Positions 8,270 to 17,552 of a DNA stretch of 64,000 bases are shown here, one piece after another; positions within the stretch are counted from its first letter, which is position 1; each line of letters opens with the position of its first letter. The position numbers and the translations under genes are program-made. Under the pieces are notes generated by a model. The model had not been told where the DNA came from, did not search any database, and saw nothing but the letters and a program-made list of their open reading frames with translations. Source of the DNA: Hoylesella marshii DSM 16973 = JCM 13450 (GTDB taxonomy: Bacteria; Bacteroidota; Bacteroidia; Bacteroidales; Bacteroidaceae); the NCBI RefSeq assembly GCF_000146675.1, contig NZ_GL397214.1, positions 1,310,756-1,374,755 on the forward strand, written 5' to 3'.

Positions 8270-8891
8270 TAAAACTGTCCGCAACATCGTGTTCGACTTC
8301 GGTTGCGTGCTCGTAGACCTCGACAAAGCGCGTTGTCTCGAAGCTTTCGACCGCTTGGGAGCCCACGCCTTGGCGCAATACGTGAACGAATGCCGACAGG
8401 AAGACCTCTTCCGCGAACTCGAATTGGGACATACCACGCCTGAAGAATTCTGCAACGAGGCGCGGCGGAAAGCCCACATCACGGCTACCGACCAGCAACT
8501 CTGCGACGCATGGTGCGCTTTGCTCGTGGGAATTCCCGTGCGCCGCATCCAAGCACTTCTGCATTTGCGCCACCACTACCGATTGGCCGTGCTCAGCAAC
8601 ACCAATATCATCCATTGGAAGCAGGCCGTGGACGACTTCTTTCCTTACCGTGGCATGAACGTAAGCGATTATTTCGACCACATCTTCCTTTCTTTTGAGA
8701 TGCACAAGACGAAACCCGACCGCGCCATCTTCGAGCAAATGCTCCATGAAGCCGATATGGAAGCCGGCGAAACACTTTTCATCGACGATTCGGAAGCCAA
8801 CTGTGCCGCAGCCCGAAGCATCGGCATCCACACCTTGCATGTATCGCACGGCGACGAGTGGCTCGACCTGCTGAAAGACGAACTCAAATGA
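8262..8891 (+). CDS. HAD-family hydrolase
   Basis: This 209-residue phosphatase of the HAD superfamily (subfamily IA, YihX-like) begins with FDFGCVLVDLD, where Asp12 is the nucleophile and the usual second aspartate is replaced by glycine, a change common in this subgroup. Motif II is AVLSNTN (about 108-114), motif III is the lysine in MHKTKPD, and motif IV is FIDDSEAN near residue 175. A sugar phosphate or nucleotide monophosphate is the likely substrate but cannot be named. The gene overlaps the P-ATPase gene by 8 nt and the ribF start by 4 nt (ATGA), so all three are translated together; a role in dephosphorylating flavin intermediates is only a guess from position. Confidence 0.85.
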   Translation: MLDKTVRNIVFDFGCVLVDLDKARCLEAFDRLGAHALAQYVNECRQEDLFRELELGHTTPEEFCNEARRKAHITATDQQLCDAWCALLVGIPVRRIQALLHLRHHYRLAVLSNTNIIHWKQAVDDFFPYRGMNVSDYFDHIFLSFEMHKTKPDRAIFEQMLHEADMEAGETLFIDDSEANCAAARSIGIHTLHVSHGDEWLDLLKDELK

Positions 8892-9820
8892 AAATCATCC
8901 ACTTCAACGAACAGATGCCACCCCAGACGCGACCTGCCATGGCTACGATAGGCTTCTTCGACGGCGTACACACCGGCCATCGCTTCCTCATCGACGAGTT
9001 GGCACGACAGGCACACGCAGAGAAGATGGACGCAATGGTGGTTACCTTCGACCGACACCCAAGGGAAGTGCTGCACAGCGATTACCAACCGCGCCTGCTC
9101 TCCTCGCTCGACGAGAAATTAGAGTTGATGACCCACACCGAAGCAGATACTTGCGCCGTGCTCGCCTTTACGCCCGAGATGGCAGCTCGCTCGGCGTTCG
9201 ACTTCATGCGCACCGTGTTGCGCGACAAACTCTGCGTGAAACGCCTCTTTATCGGCTACGACAACCGCTTCGGGCACAACCGCTCCGAGGGCTTTGCCGA
9301 CTATCTCGCGTATGGTCGCCGCCTGCATATCGATGTGAAAGAGAGTACCGCCTTCACGCTTGGCGACATCCGTGTCAGCTCCTCCGCTATCCGTTCGTTG
9401 CTCAATGAGGGAGATGTTATCACGTCCAACCGCTGCTTGGGTTATGCCTACACACTCTCCGGAACCGTGGTCGGCGGCTTTCGTGAAGGCAGAAAGATAG
9501 GCTTTCCCACCGCCAACCTGCACCCGTTCGATGCTCGCAAGCTCATTCCCCACGACGGGGTCTATGCCGTGGAAGCCACCGTTGAGGGCTTCGACCGCGC
9601 AATGCCCGCCATGATGAACATCGGCCGACGACCTACTTACGGTTCGTTCGATCGCTCGCTCGAAGTACACATCCTTGACTTTCATGCTGACATCTACGAC
9701 AGAAAAATGTCCGTAGCATTCGTTCAACGGCTCAGAGACGAACAAACTTTTGCCGACCCCGCAGCCCTCGCCGCGCAACTCACCCGCGATGAAGCCGCCA
9801 CCCGTGCCCTCCTAACATAG
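8888..9820 (+). CDS. ribF: Bifunctional riboflavin kinase/FAD synthetase
   Basis: The 310-residue enzyme phosphorylates riboflavin to FMN and then adenylates it to FAD in the cytoplasm. The N-terminal FAD-synthetase domain has GFFDGVHTGH, the nucleotidyltransferase HxGH-like motif, and a later ISS-like element (RVSSSAIRSLL). The C-terminal kinase domain has GRKIGFPTANL and MNIGRRPTYG. The ATG at 8888 overlaps the stop codon of the HAD gene; a longer frame from 8858 is possible but lacks conservation. Length matches the family. It is followed after 10 nt by a CPBP protease gene. Confidence 0.95.
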   Translation: MKIIHFNEQMPPQTRPAMATIGFFDGVHTGHRFLIDELARQAHAEKMDAMVVTFDRHPREVLHSDYQPRLLSSLDEKLELMTHTEADTCAVLAFTPEMAARSAFDFMRTVLRDKLCVKRLFIGYDNRFGHNRSEGFADYLAYGRRLHIDVKESTAFTLGDIRVSSSAIRSLLNEGDVITSNRCLGYAYTLSGTVVGGFREGRKIGFPTANLHPFDARKLIPHDGVYAVEATVEGFDRAMPAMMNIGRRPTYGSFDRSLEVHILDFHADIYDRKMSVAFVQRLRDEQTFADPAALAAQLTRDEAATRALLT

Positions 9821-9830
9821 AGAATCTATT

Positions 9831-10616
9831 ATGAAACAAGCCATTCAATATCTCGTAGCCTTTGTGCTCATACAAGTAGTTGCTGCACTTGGATGTCGTG
9901 GCGCGTGGATGCTATTCAACCATGGTTCCACCGACCTCACACCCACGCAAATCATCGTGATTTCCTCCCTTTCGAGCCTGTCCGCCATCGCGCTGTTTAC
10001 ATGGCGGCGATGGTACGACCGCTCACGTGCCTACCTGCAATCGCGCCCATGGAGTGTCGTCTTTTGGTGTGTTCTGCTCGCACTCGGCACACTGCTGCCC
10101 TCGCAGTGGCTTGCCGAACAGATGCCGGAATCATGGATGAAAAATCTATATGAGAATGAGTTCGATATGGTGCTGCGCCATCCTTTCGGGTATGTAACTG
10201 TAGGACTGCTGGCTTCCGTAGCCGAGGAAATCGTGTTCCGAGGCGCTATTCTGCGCGCGTTGCTCTCCTCTTTCAACCATCGCTGGGCGGGTATCGTCCT
10301 CTCGTCTCTGCTCTTCGCCATTATCCACGGCAATCCCGCACAGATGCCCCACGCCTTTCTGGCCGGCCTCATCTTAGGGTGGATGTACAGCAAGACGCGT
10401 AGCATCGTACCCGGCATCGTGTTTCATTGGACGAACAACACAGCCGCCTATATACTCTACAACCTCATTCCCAACGCGGCCGATGCCCGATTATCCGACT
10501 TCTTCGGTGACAACAAATTCTCACTGTATCTATCGCTCGCTTTCTCTTGCCTCATCTTCTTACCAGCCCTTTTCCAACTTTACCTGAGGATGAAGCCGGC
10601 CGATGCGCCGAAGTAA
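9831..10616 (+). CDS. CPBP-family intramembrane metalloprotease
   Basis: A 261-residue membrane protein with about six to seven helices. It has the CPBP (Abi/CAAX prenyl protease) signatures: motif 1 EEIVFRG (Glu132, Glu133, Arg137), motif 2 FAIIHGNP (His166), and a later FHWTNN (His199). These residues form the zinc-like active site within the membrane. Members process prenylated proteins or peptides, or act in bacteriocin immunity; the substrate here is unknown. It follows ribF by 10 nt and ends the plus-strand unit before the 41-bp hairpin array. Confidence 0.87.
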   Translation: MKQAIQYLVAFVLIQVVAALGCRGAWMLFNHGSTDLTPTQIIVISSLSSLSAIALFTWRRWYDRSRAYLQSRPWSVVFWCVLLALGTLLPSQWLAEQMPESWMKNLYENEFDMVLRHPFGYVTVGLLASVAEEIVFRGAILRALLSSFNHRWAGIVLSSLLFAIIHGNPAQMPHAFLAGLILGWMYSKTRSIVPGIVFHWTNNTAAYILYNLIPNAADARLSDFFGDNKFSLYLSLAFSCLIFLPALFQLYLRMKPADAPK

Positions 10617-10665
10617 TCTTTTGCTGTCCGCTAACTTTCTTTTCATCCGTTGTAAGATGATTTTT

Positions 10666-10911
10666 ATAACAGCGAATTTTTTGCTGTTACATCCGCACAT
10701 GATTTTATAACAGCGGATTTTCCGCTGTTACATCTGCACTTCATTTTATAACGGCGGATTTTCCGCTGTTACATCTGCACTTCATTTTATAACGGCGGAA
10801 TCTCCGCCGTTACATCCGCACTTCATTTTATAACAGAAAAATTTTCGCTGTTACATCTGCAATTGAAAATGTAACAGAAAATTTTATTTTGTTACTTTTG
10901 CAATAAAAAAC
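10666..10911. repeat. Tandem 41-bp hairpin array (6 units)
   Basis: Units start at 10666, 10707, 10748, 10789, 10830 and 10871, exactly 41 bp apart. Each has a 23-nt palindrome of the form TAACAGCGG, loop, CCGCTGTTA, then an 18-nt linker related to CATCTGCACTTCATTTTA. Stem position 5/19 is A-T in some units and G-C in unit 4, with a G-T intermediate in unit 3; positions 7/17 and 8/16 are C-G and G-C in most units but A-T and A-T in unit 6. The array fills the gap between two convergent genes. Its last unit contains TACTTTTG (10893-10900), a possible plus-strand -7 box with no gene behind it. Confidence 0.9.
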
Positions 10912-11020
10912 ACGAAAGAAATCAATCTATGCCTGCGCCACCGATAAATAAAGGTTGATAGAAACGTTCATCACTTCTTACCGAACAGCCATATAAAAGT
11001 ATAAGAGTGATCATTCGGCG

Positions 11021-11779
11021 TCAATCACTATGTTTTTTTAGTACTCTGTGCGGCATATCGCCGTGCGTAAGCAGTTCCATGGGGCAACCGAAATGCTTTT
11101 CTATCCACGTGCTGTCTATTTCCATACTCGGATGGTAGTGGAGCGTCTCGTTTACACAGGCCACGTTTTTCACGCTCTGGAGCACCATGCCCACATCGTG
11201 GCTTACCATGATAATGGCGCAACGGCTGTTGATGCGTGTCAGCATACGATACATCTGGTCTTGCGAACGCTTATCGATATAGGTATCCGGCTCGTCGAGC
11301 ACCACGACTTCGGGATGCGAAACGATGGCTCGGGAGAGGAGTACGCGTTGCAGCTGCCCACCGCTCAGGGTTCCGATGGGTCGGCGTTCTAAACCGTCGA
11401 GTTCCATCTCGTGCAGTGTTTCGCGCACTTGCGCGTGTTGGGCTTGTGTGTAAGGACGCAGGAAACGCTTCTGTCGGGTGAGACCGGAGAGCACCACCTC
11501 ATAGACGGAGATAGGGAACTTGCGGTCGATCGCAGTATATTGAGGCAGATAACCCATGGTGAGCGTGTCGACAGGGCTGCCGTCGCGAAAATAGGAAACC
11601 GTGCCGCTGCGGGGTTTCATCAATCCTAAGAGAATGCGTACGAGCGTGGTTTTACCCCCGCCATTCGGCCCGATGATGCCGAGGAAATCACGCTCAAAGA
11701 CATCGAGCGATACGTCTCGCAGAACGGTCTTTCCGTCGTATCCCGCCATCACATGGGCAATGCTGATAATGGGCTTCAT
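11021..11779 (-). CDS. Metal ABC transporter ATP-binding protein
   Basis: The 252-residue ABC ATPase powers uptake of a divalent metal (ZnuC/MntB/TroB type). It has Walker A GPNGGGKTT (37-45), signature LSGGQLQR (138-145), Walker B VVVLDEP (158-164) and the switch histidine in MVSHD. It follows the metal-binding lipoprotein gene by only 3 nt, so the two are one system. No permease gene lies beside them, which is unusual; the permease must be elsewhere or replaced. Zinc versus manganese cannot be decided. The unit ends here, convergent with the CPBP gene. Confidence 0.88.
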   Translation of the reverse strand: MKPIISIAHVMAGYDGKTVLRDVSLDVFERDFLGIIGPNGGGKTTLVRILLGLMKPRSGTVSYFRDGSPVDTLTMGYLPQYTAIDRKFPISVYEVVLSGLTRQKRFLRPYTQAQHAQVRETLHEMELDGLERRPIGTLSGGQLQRVLLSRAIVSHPEVVVLDEPDTYIDKRSQDQMYRMLTRINSRCAIIMVSHDVGMVLQSVKNVACVNETLHYHPSMEIDSTWIEKHFGCPMELLTHGDMPHRVLKKHSD

Positions 11780-11782
11780 GAG

Positions 11783-12613
11783 TTACTTTAGTTTCTTTGC
11801 TATCGTCGTCATCTCCTGCTCCCAATTGTAATTCAGCACGTCTATCTCTTGCTGTTCCGCTCCTGTACTTTGAGCTATGACGGCGGTGTTTCTGTTGCTG
11901 AATTGCTTTTGAACAAAGATGGTCTTTACTCGCTTCAGCCGTGCTTCGGCAATGAGCGCACGCAATTGAGCTGCGGATGGTTCACGTCCTTCCTCTTCGA
12001 TGGGCAATTGGGTGAGTGAATAGTCGCGGGCGAAATACGTGAGCGCGGGATGATAAATCATAAAGACGGTGCTCTTGTCTTTGGTCAGCATTTCGCGCAC
12101 CCGTGTGTCGGTAGCCGCTATTCGGGCGAGGAACGTCTCGAGGTTGGCCTTGTAAAAGAGACTGTCGCGGGCATCGATGTCCACCACAGCTTTGTAAATA
12201 TTGCGTGCGATGATGGCGGCATTGACCGTACTCATCCATACGTGTGGGTCGGGAATGCCGTCGCACGTTCTCACGGGTATGATGCCGTCGGACGAATCGA
12301 TGACAATGGTATGGGGAGCATTGCTCTCGAGCCGCTTCATCCATGTGCGTTCAAAACCGATGTTGCCCACCTTTATATACAGGTCGCTATGAGAGAGGGC
12401 TATCATCTGTTGCGGGGTGGGCTCGTAGGTTTCGGGATTGCTGCCGCGGGGCACCATTGTTCGCACTTCAAAACGTTTGCCGGTAATCTGTTCGGTGAAG
12501 TATTTCAATGGTTCGATGGTCACGGTAATGATGCGCTTATCTCCTTTTTTGTTGCCGCCGCAAGCAGCCAACAGCAGGAGCAAAAGCAATAGGGGAAGAA
12601 TTTTCTTTGTCAT
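11783..12613 (-). CDS. Metal-binding lipoprotein of ABC transporter
   Basis: This 276-residue protein is a ZnuA/TroA-family (cluster A-I) substrate-binding protein. It begins with a lysine-leucine signal peptide and lipobox LAAC (Cys18), so it is membrane-anchored on the periplasmic side. Two expected histidine ligands are visible, in DPHVWMS (His124) and IYHPAL (His188). The first ligand, normally the histidine of a PHTYEPTP-like motif, reads NPETYEPTP here, with Glu61 in its place. The fourth is likely the aspartate in IDVL near the C-terminus. There is no His-rich loop of the kind seen in many zinc-specific members. The metal is therefore uncertain. Confidence 0.85.
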   Translation of the reverse strand: MTKKILPLLLLLLLLAACGGNKKGDKRIITVTIEPLKYFTEQITGKRFEVRTMVPRGSNPETYEPTPQQMIALSHSDLYIKVGNIGFERTWMKRLESNAPHTIVIDSSDGIIPVRTCDGIPDPHVWMSTVNAAIIARNIYKAVVDIDARDSLFYKANLETFLARIAATDTRVREMLTKDKSTVFMIYHPALTYFARDYSLTQLPIEEEGREPSAAQLRALIAEARLKRVKTIFVQKQFSNRNTAVIAQSTGAEQQEIDVLNYNWEQEMTTIAKKLK

Positions 12614-12654
12614 ATTCGGGTGTATTATCGAAGTAATCGTAATGTTGTTGGTTA

Positions 12655-13107
12655 CTAAAAGAGTTGTGCCACGCTGTAGACGAGCAGCACATATCTTAGG
12701 AATTTACCCGCTGTCATGCTCACCATCGAGATGAGCACATTGGCACGCATGAGTCCGAGCATGATGGTGATGGCGCTGCCGATGATGGGCAGGAAAGCAA
12801 AGAAGCCCATCCAAGCACCATGACCGGCCATAAACCGTTCGGCACGTGCCAGACTTTGTTGGCTCACTCGCAAGTATTTCTCTATCCATACGAGATTTCC
12901 CATGCGTCCGACACCATAGTTGAACATGCCACCGGCCATATTTCCCACCGTGGCATACAAGATGAGCGTCCATGGATGCAGACCTGCTGCCAGCAACCCA
13001 AGTATCACCGCCTCGCTGCTAAACGGCAGAAAGCTACCCGCAAGGAAAGCGGAAATCAACATGCCGGCATATCCGTAGCTCGTAAGAAGGTCTATCAATA
13101 CGTCCAT
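12655..13107 (-). CDS. DedA/YqaA-like membrane protein
   Basis: A 150-residue inner-membrane protein with about four helices that fits the short YqaA branch of the DedA (SNARE-associated/VTT) superfamily. It has the reentrant-loop glycine/proline patterns LAGSFLPFSSEAVILGLLA and FFAFLPIIGSAITIMLGL. DedA-like proteins have roles in lipid flipping and envelope homeostasis; the short forms are poorly studied. It overlaps the upstream membrane protein by 13 nt and sits 41 nt before the metal-transport pair. Confidence 0.75.
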   Translation of the reverse strand: MDVLIDLLTSYGYAGMLISAFLAGSFLPFSSEAVILGLLAAGLHPWTLILYATVGNMAGGMFNYGVGRMGNLVWIEKYLRVSQQSLARAERFMAGHGAWMGFFAFLPIIGSAITIMLGLMRANVLISMVSMTAGKFLRYVLLVYSVAQLF

Positions 13108-14024
13108 AAATTGAAAAGTGTGAGCAGAAAGGCTGATGCCGAGAGCACGAAAAACATGATGTTCGACAATCGTGTGTGGCTTAATGCCAAATAATGGGCT
13201 ATCAACGGCGCGGTATTCACTGTCAGGAGTGCCATCAGCTGCTTGTAATGGGCGGGTTGCAAAATGATGAACGCAATGCAGGCGAACTCTATGATGACGA
13301 ACAAATCATAGAGTATGCGGGTGCGTATCTTGTCGTGTATCCGCGTGACAAAGAAATGTATCGTGCCGAGCAGGCCTAACAGCGCTATGAAAGCAAAGGT
13401 AACGACTTGCAGAAGCGGCATGTCGGCAATGTCAGAAAGCGGCTGGAACACGGCTAAAGCTGCGAAATGGTCGGTCAGCAGCTGCATATCGTCTTGATAA
13501 AAGCAATAGGCAGCCACAAACCAATAGGGCATCATCAACCCAAGCACTGAAGCCCAGAACGTTCGCGCACTGAAAGATTGTAGATTGAAAGCCAGCAACA
13601 GCCACAACACAGGTACGAAAAAGAGGAGATGAACGAAAGCAGTGCTGCCAATACCGATACACAAGAATGCGTAGAACACACGGCCGGCGGCCTGTTTGTC
13701 TTGATAAACCGTGAAGACCAACATATAGAAAGCTGCCCAACAAAGTTGCAGCACGCAGCATGAAATGTCGTGAAAAATCATGCCCGTAGCAACTGTCAAG
13801 ACGAGGAACGAACAGGAAACCATACGGCTGTAGGTGTGGATAAGCGCGTTCTTGTTGTTCAGTTCCACCATTATATATGTCGTAACGACCATGAGACCGA
13901 ACTCTATCCAGAGTTTATCGGTCAGCAATCCGCCAACAATCCATACCAAAGCGGCATAGAGGACGGTAACGGGGAGAGCCAAACGGCTCCCGGCTATCCT
14001 GTTTTGTAATCTCTTTCCTGTCAT
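13095..14024 (-). CDS. Polytopic membrane protein, unknown
   Basis: A 309-residue very hydrophobic protein with about eight predicted membrane segments, starting with a short basic cytoplasmic end (TGKRLQNRIAGSR). I do not recognise a family. It carries no obvious motif for transport or catalysis apart from scattered aromatic residues in helices (SRMVSCSFLVLTV, LLFFVPVLWLLLAFNLQSFS). It is not a ZnuB-type permease by appearance. It lies 47 nt after purD and overlaps the YqaA-like gene, so it is part of the same minus-strand unit. Confidence 0.65.
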   Translation of the reverse strand: MTGKRLQNRIAGSRLALPVTVLYAALVWIVGGLLTDKLWIEFGLMVVTTYIMVELNNKNALIHTYSRMVSCSFLVLTVATGMIFHDISCCVLQLCWAAFYMLVFTVYQDKQAAGRVFYAFLCIGIGSTAFVHLLFFVPVLWLLLAFNLQSFSARTFWASVLGLMMPYWFVAAYCFYQDDMQLLTDHFAALAVFQPLSDIADMPLLQVVTFAFIALLGLLGTIHFFVTRIHDKIRTRILYDLFVIIEFACIAFIILQPAHYKQLMALLTVNTAPLIAHYLALSHTRLSNIMFFVLSASAFLLTLFNLWTY

Positions 14025-14071
14025 TCATTGCCGGCATTTACCGGAGTTACAGCCCGTTTCCGAGCGTTTGT

Positions 14072-15340
14072 TTAAAGATCTTGCCCTATATCAGAACGGA
14101 AATAGCTATCAGTGAAATGTATTTTCCGAGCTTCTTTGAAAGCAGTCTTCAGGGCTTCATCCTTGTCTTTCCCGTAGGCGCAAACTGCCAAAACGCGACC
14201 ACCGGCAGTAACGATTGCGCCGTCTCTTACTGCCGTTCCCGAATGGAAGACAATGGCATCTTTTATATCATCGAGTCCTTCGATGGGATAACCCTTGGCA
14301 TATTGCTGCGGATAACCTCCGCTCACAAGCATCACACACACGGCAGCACGGTCGTCGAAAACTACCTCGCGCCTGTCTAAGTCCTCCGAAACGACTCCTT
14401 CAAAGAGGTCTACGAGGTCACTTTTAAGCCGCAACATCACGCTTTCCGTTTCGGGATCACCCATCCGACAGTTGTATTCTATCACCATGGGATTACCCTC
14501 CACATTGATAAGGCCGAAAAATATAAAACCTTGGTAGTCGATTTCCTCCTCGGCAAGGCCGTTTATCGTGGGACGGATAATGCGGTCTTCCACCTTTTGC
14601 ATCCACGTTTCTGTAGCGAAAGGGACGGGCGAGATACTGCCCATTCCTCCCGTGTTCAGTCCCGTATCATGCTCTCCGATGCGTTTATAGTCTTTTGCTT
14701 CGGGCAAAATACGGTAGTTCTTGCCGTCTGTAAGCACGAAAACGGAACATTCGATGCCGGTGAGGAACTCTTCGATCACCACATTTTCCGATGCGTGGCC
14801 AAACATTCCATCCAACATTTGCTGCAATTCTGTCTGGGCTTCTTTCAGCGTTGGCACGATGAGCACTCCCTTTCCGGCACACAGGCCGTCGGCTTTAAGC
14901 ACATAAGGAGGCTTCAGCGTTTCGAGAAAGCTGAGCCCTTCGGAGAGCGTTGCTTTGTTAAACGTGCGATATTGGGCAGTAGGAATACCGTGGCGGCTCA
15001 TAAATGCTTTGGCGAAATCTTTGCTTCCTTCGAGCAAAGCCCCCTTTCCGGAGGGAGCAATAACGGCTATCTCGGCCGTGCGGGCATCGCTTCTGAATGA
15101 ATCTTTTATGCCATTCACCAGCGGGTCTTCAGGCCCCACGACAACCATGTCTATCTTTTCCTCGACGGCAAAGTCTTTCAGGCGTTCAAAATCATTCACG
15201 CCGATGTCTACGTTTGTACCCAACTGCGCTGTTCCGGCATTGCCCGGCGCAATGAAAAGGCATTCCGTTCGGGGACTCTGGCTGATTTTCCAAGCCAAGG
15301 CATGTTCCCGTCCACCGCTTCCTAATAGTAATATCCTCAT
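14072..15340 (-). CDS. purD: Phosphoribosylamine-glycine ligase
   Basis: The 422-residue ATP-grasp enzyme joins phosphoribosylamine and glycine, the second step of purine synthesis. It begins [17 protein letters not shown], the conserved N-terminal domain motif, has the ATP-grasp segments [15 protein letters not shown] and [15 protein letters not shown], and ends with the usual C-terminal domain ([15 protein letters not shown]). The ATG at 15340 places the first residues exactly as in the family; an upstream TTG frame start is not needed. It lies 16 nt after the peptidase gene in a mixed-function minus-strand unit. Confidence 0.96.
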   Translation of the reverse strand: MRILLLGSGGREHALAWKISQSPRTECLFIAPGNAGTAQLGTNVDIGVNDFERLKDFAVEEKIDMVVVGPEDPLVNGIKDSFRSDARTAEIAVIAPSGKGALLEGSKDFAKAFMSRHGIPTAQYRTFNKATLSEGLSFLETLKPPYVLKADGLCAGKGVLIVPTLKEAQTELQQMLDGMFGHASENVVIEEFLTGIECSVFVLTDGKNYRILPEAKDYKRIGEHDTGLNTGGMGSISPVPFATETWMQKVEDRIIRPTINGLAEEEIDYQGFIFFGLINVEGNPMVIEYNCRMGDPETESVMLRLKSDLVDLFEGVVSEDLDRREVVFDDRAAVCVMLVSGGYPQQYAKGYPIEGLDDIKDAIVFHSGTAVRDGAIVTAGGRVLAVCAYGKDKDEALKTAFKEARKIHFTDSYFRSDIGQDL

Positions 15341-15356
15341 ATAAAACAAGATGCCT

Positions 15357-17552
15357 TTATTTCAAATAGTCCTCGAAATACTGTGTGATACGCTCATGCA
15401 GATGTACGCTTTGATGTCCTCTCATATTGTGAGGCTCACCCGGGTACACGAAGAAGTCGGGTTGCGTACCGGCCTCTATGCAGGCTTTGAGGAATGAAAG
15501 GCAATGCTGGGGTACGACCACGGGGTCATTCATGCCGGTAATTATCTGCAATTTCCCTTTCAGGTTCTTGGCTTTCGGCATCAGAGAACTTTCTGCGTAA
15601 CCCTCAGGGTTGCTTTGCGGCGTATCCATATACCGTTCTCCATACATGGCCTCATACCATTTCCAATCAACGACAGGACCTCCTGCCACACCCACTTTAA
15701 AGACATCGGGATACGTAGTCATGAGGTTTGTGGTCATAAAGCCGCCGAAGCTCCATCCGTGTACGCCCAAACGGGTACTATCTACATAGGGGAGAGACTT
15801 CAAGTACTCAACGCCCTTCATTTGGTCTTTCATCTCTTCTATACCGAGATGCCTGAAAGTAGCCTGCTCAAAGGCACGACCTCGGTCGGAAGAGCCGCGG
15901 TTATCGAGTATGAAAACGATATAACCTTTCTGTGCCATATAGGGTTCCCAGCCGCGAGACATGAAGTGCCAACGTGCCTCTACATTACGCGTACCCGGTC
16001 CACCGTAAACATATATGACAGTAGGATACTTTTTCGAGGGGTCGAAGTCTGCGGGTTTCACCATTCGATAGTAAAGGTCTGTCACACCATCGGCCGCTTT
16101 CAGCACGCCGGAGCTGAACTGCGGTACCTGATACCCTATCCATGGGTCTTTTGCCGCAAAGTATTCAACGGTTTTTCCCGTAGCGGTGGCCACAATATTT
16201 ATCTGTCGGGGCACTTCGGGAGAAGAGTAAACATCGTACAGATAAGCACCACTTGCACTCAAAGCGGCGGCATGACTGCCTCCCGCCCCTCTGGTGGCAA
16301 GATGACATCCCTCACCATTGTCGAGCAGAACGCGTTTCCCCGTTTCGACATTTACTGCATAAACATTGTTCTGTATGGGATTTCTTTCGGTAGATAAGAT
16401 AATTGCGCTCTTGGTTTTAGTATTGAAACCGAGCAAATCGAGCACAACCCACGCTCCTTGGGTAAGTTGCCTTTCCTCTTTCGCCTCATTGCCTTTGAGG
16501 GAGAAGAGATACAGGTGATTGTAGCCGTCTCTCTCGGTTTGGAGGATAAAGCGACTGCTGTCCCAAGGCAGAAACGTAATAGGATTGAGCGGATGCACAT
16601 ACTTCTCGTGTTTCTCCGTATAGAGGGTAGCGATTTTCCGACCGTCGGTTACACTGTAGGCATCCAGCGTATATACGTTTTGGTCTCTGTTTATCTCAAT
16701 AAGATAAATGGTTTTGGCATCGGGTGCCCAAGAGATATTAGTAAAATACCTGTCCGTAGGGTCTCCCGTTTGCAGGTAAACGGTTTTTCCGCTCTTCATA
16801 TCATAAATACCTACGCTCACCTTGTGGGTGGTCTCTCCTGCCATCGGATACTTCGTAGGCGCTGCTGTTGCAATGCGGGTATCGATGTCTACAAGCGGAT
16901 AATCAGTCACCATGCTTTGGTCCATGCGGTAAAACGCGAGTTTAGAACCGTCGCTGCTCCAGAACGTACCTTTATAAATACCGAACTCATCGCGGTGTAC
17001 GCTCTGCGCATACACGATTTCCCGACTGCCGTCGGTTGTGAGTTGATGGGTTTTCCCCGCAGCATCGGTCACAAAGAGGTTGTCGTTTCTCACAAAGGCC
17101 ACAGCCCTGCTTGCAGCATTCCACTCGGCATGTTGCTCATCCGCGCTGCTCTGCCGCCATACTCTCTTTTTGCTTTTAAAGTCTATCAGCATGCGTTCCT
17201 TGCCGTTGTCCACAAGTACCAACGGTTTTCCCGCATACGGAAACAGTGTATAATATAGGCTTCTCACCTTCGTTTGGTCATCTGTTCCTGCCCAGCGGTT
17301 CAATGCGTCGAGCGTGAAAAGCGTTTTTTCTTTGCCCGATGCTTTGTCGATGAGCGTGCATTTGTCTGCATCTTGTCTCACGAGTTCATCCCCCCACCAT
17401 GTAGCATAGCGGTTTTCGGGAATCATGTTGCGGTAATTCGTACCACCGAAATTGAGGTCTTCGAGTGTGAAGAGTTTGTTTTGAGCTGTTGTCATCAGTG
17501 CAATGTTGGCTAAAAAAGCCATTAACAAAATACGAACACGATTAGTCTTCAT
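15357..17552 (-). CDS. S9 family dipeptidyl/tripeptidyl peptidase
   Basis: The 731-residue enzyme belongs to the DPP IV branch of the prolyl oligopeptidase family. It has an N-terminal signal peptide ending near TTAQ, a beta-propeller domain (about 40-470), and a C-terminal alpha/beta hydrolase domain. The catalytic triad is Ser601 in GWSFGG, Asp676 in MNDPVV and His708 in EPHNMRG. The sequence WSFGG rather than WSYGG recalls the Porphyromonas prolyl tripeptidyl peptidase. It should release Xaa-Pro dipeptides (or tripeptides) from peptides in the periplasm or at the surface, feeding amino-acid fermentation. It overlaps the rRNA methyltransferase gene by 11 nt. Confidence 0.9.
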   Translation of the reverse strand: MKTNRVRILLMAFLANIALMTTAQNKLFTLEDLNFGGTNYRNMIPENRYATWWGDELVRQDADKCTLIDKASGKEKTLFTLDALNRWAGTDDQTKVRSLYYTLFPYAGKPLVLVDNGKERMLIDFKSKKRVWRQSSADEQHAEWNAASRAVAFVRNDNLFVTDAAGKTHQLTTDGSREIVYAQSVHRDEFGIYKGTFWSSDGSKLAFYRMDQSMVTDYPLVDIDTRIATAAPTKYPMAGETTHKVSVGIYDMKSGKTVYLQTGDPTDRYFTNISWAPDAKTIYLIEINRDQNVYTLDAYSVTDGRKIATLYTEKHEKYVHPLNPITFLPWDSSRFILQTERDGYNHLYLFSLKGNEAKEERQLTQGAWVVLDLLGFNTKTKSAIILSTERNPIQNNVYAVNVETGKRVLLDNGEGCHLATRGAGGSHAAALSASGAYLYDVYSSPEVPRQINIVATATGKTVEYFAAKDPWIGYQVPQFSSGVLKAADGVTDLYYRMVKPADFDPSKKYPTVIYVYGGPGTRNVEARWHFMSRGWEPYMAQKGYIVFILDNRGSSDRGRAFEQATFRHLGIEEMKDQMKGVEYLKSLPYVDSTRLGVHGWSFGGFMTTNLMTTYPDVFKVGVAGGPVVDWKWYEAMYGERYMDTPQSNPEGYAESSLMPKAKNLKGKLQIITGMNDPVVVPQHCLSFLKACIEAGTQPDFFVYPGEPHNMRGHQSVHLHERITQYFEDYLK

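Noticed and set aside
158-10911. CRISPR array for the tandem repeats
   Set aside because: Units are contiguous with 3- to 18-nt linkers that are themselves repeated, there are no unique spacers of 30-36 nt, and no cas genes are present.
13095-14024. Missing ZnuB-type permease
   Set aside because: It is a polytopic protein near the metal genes, but it lacks the usual length, motif and position of an ABC permease and groups with purD by spacing.
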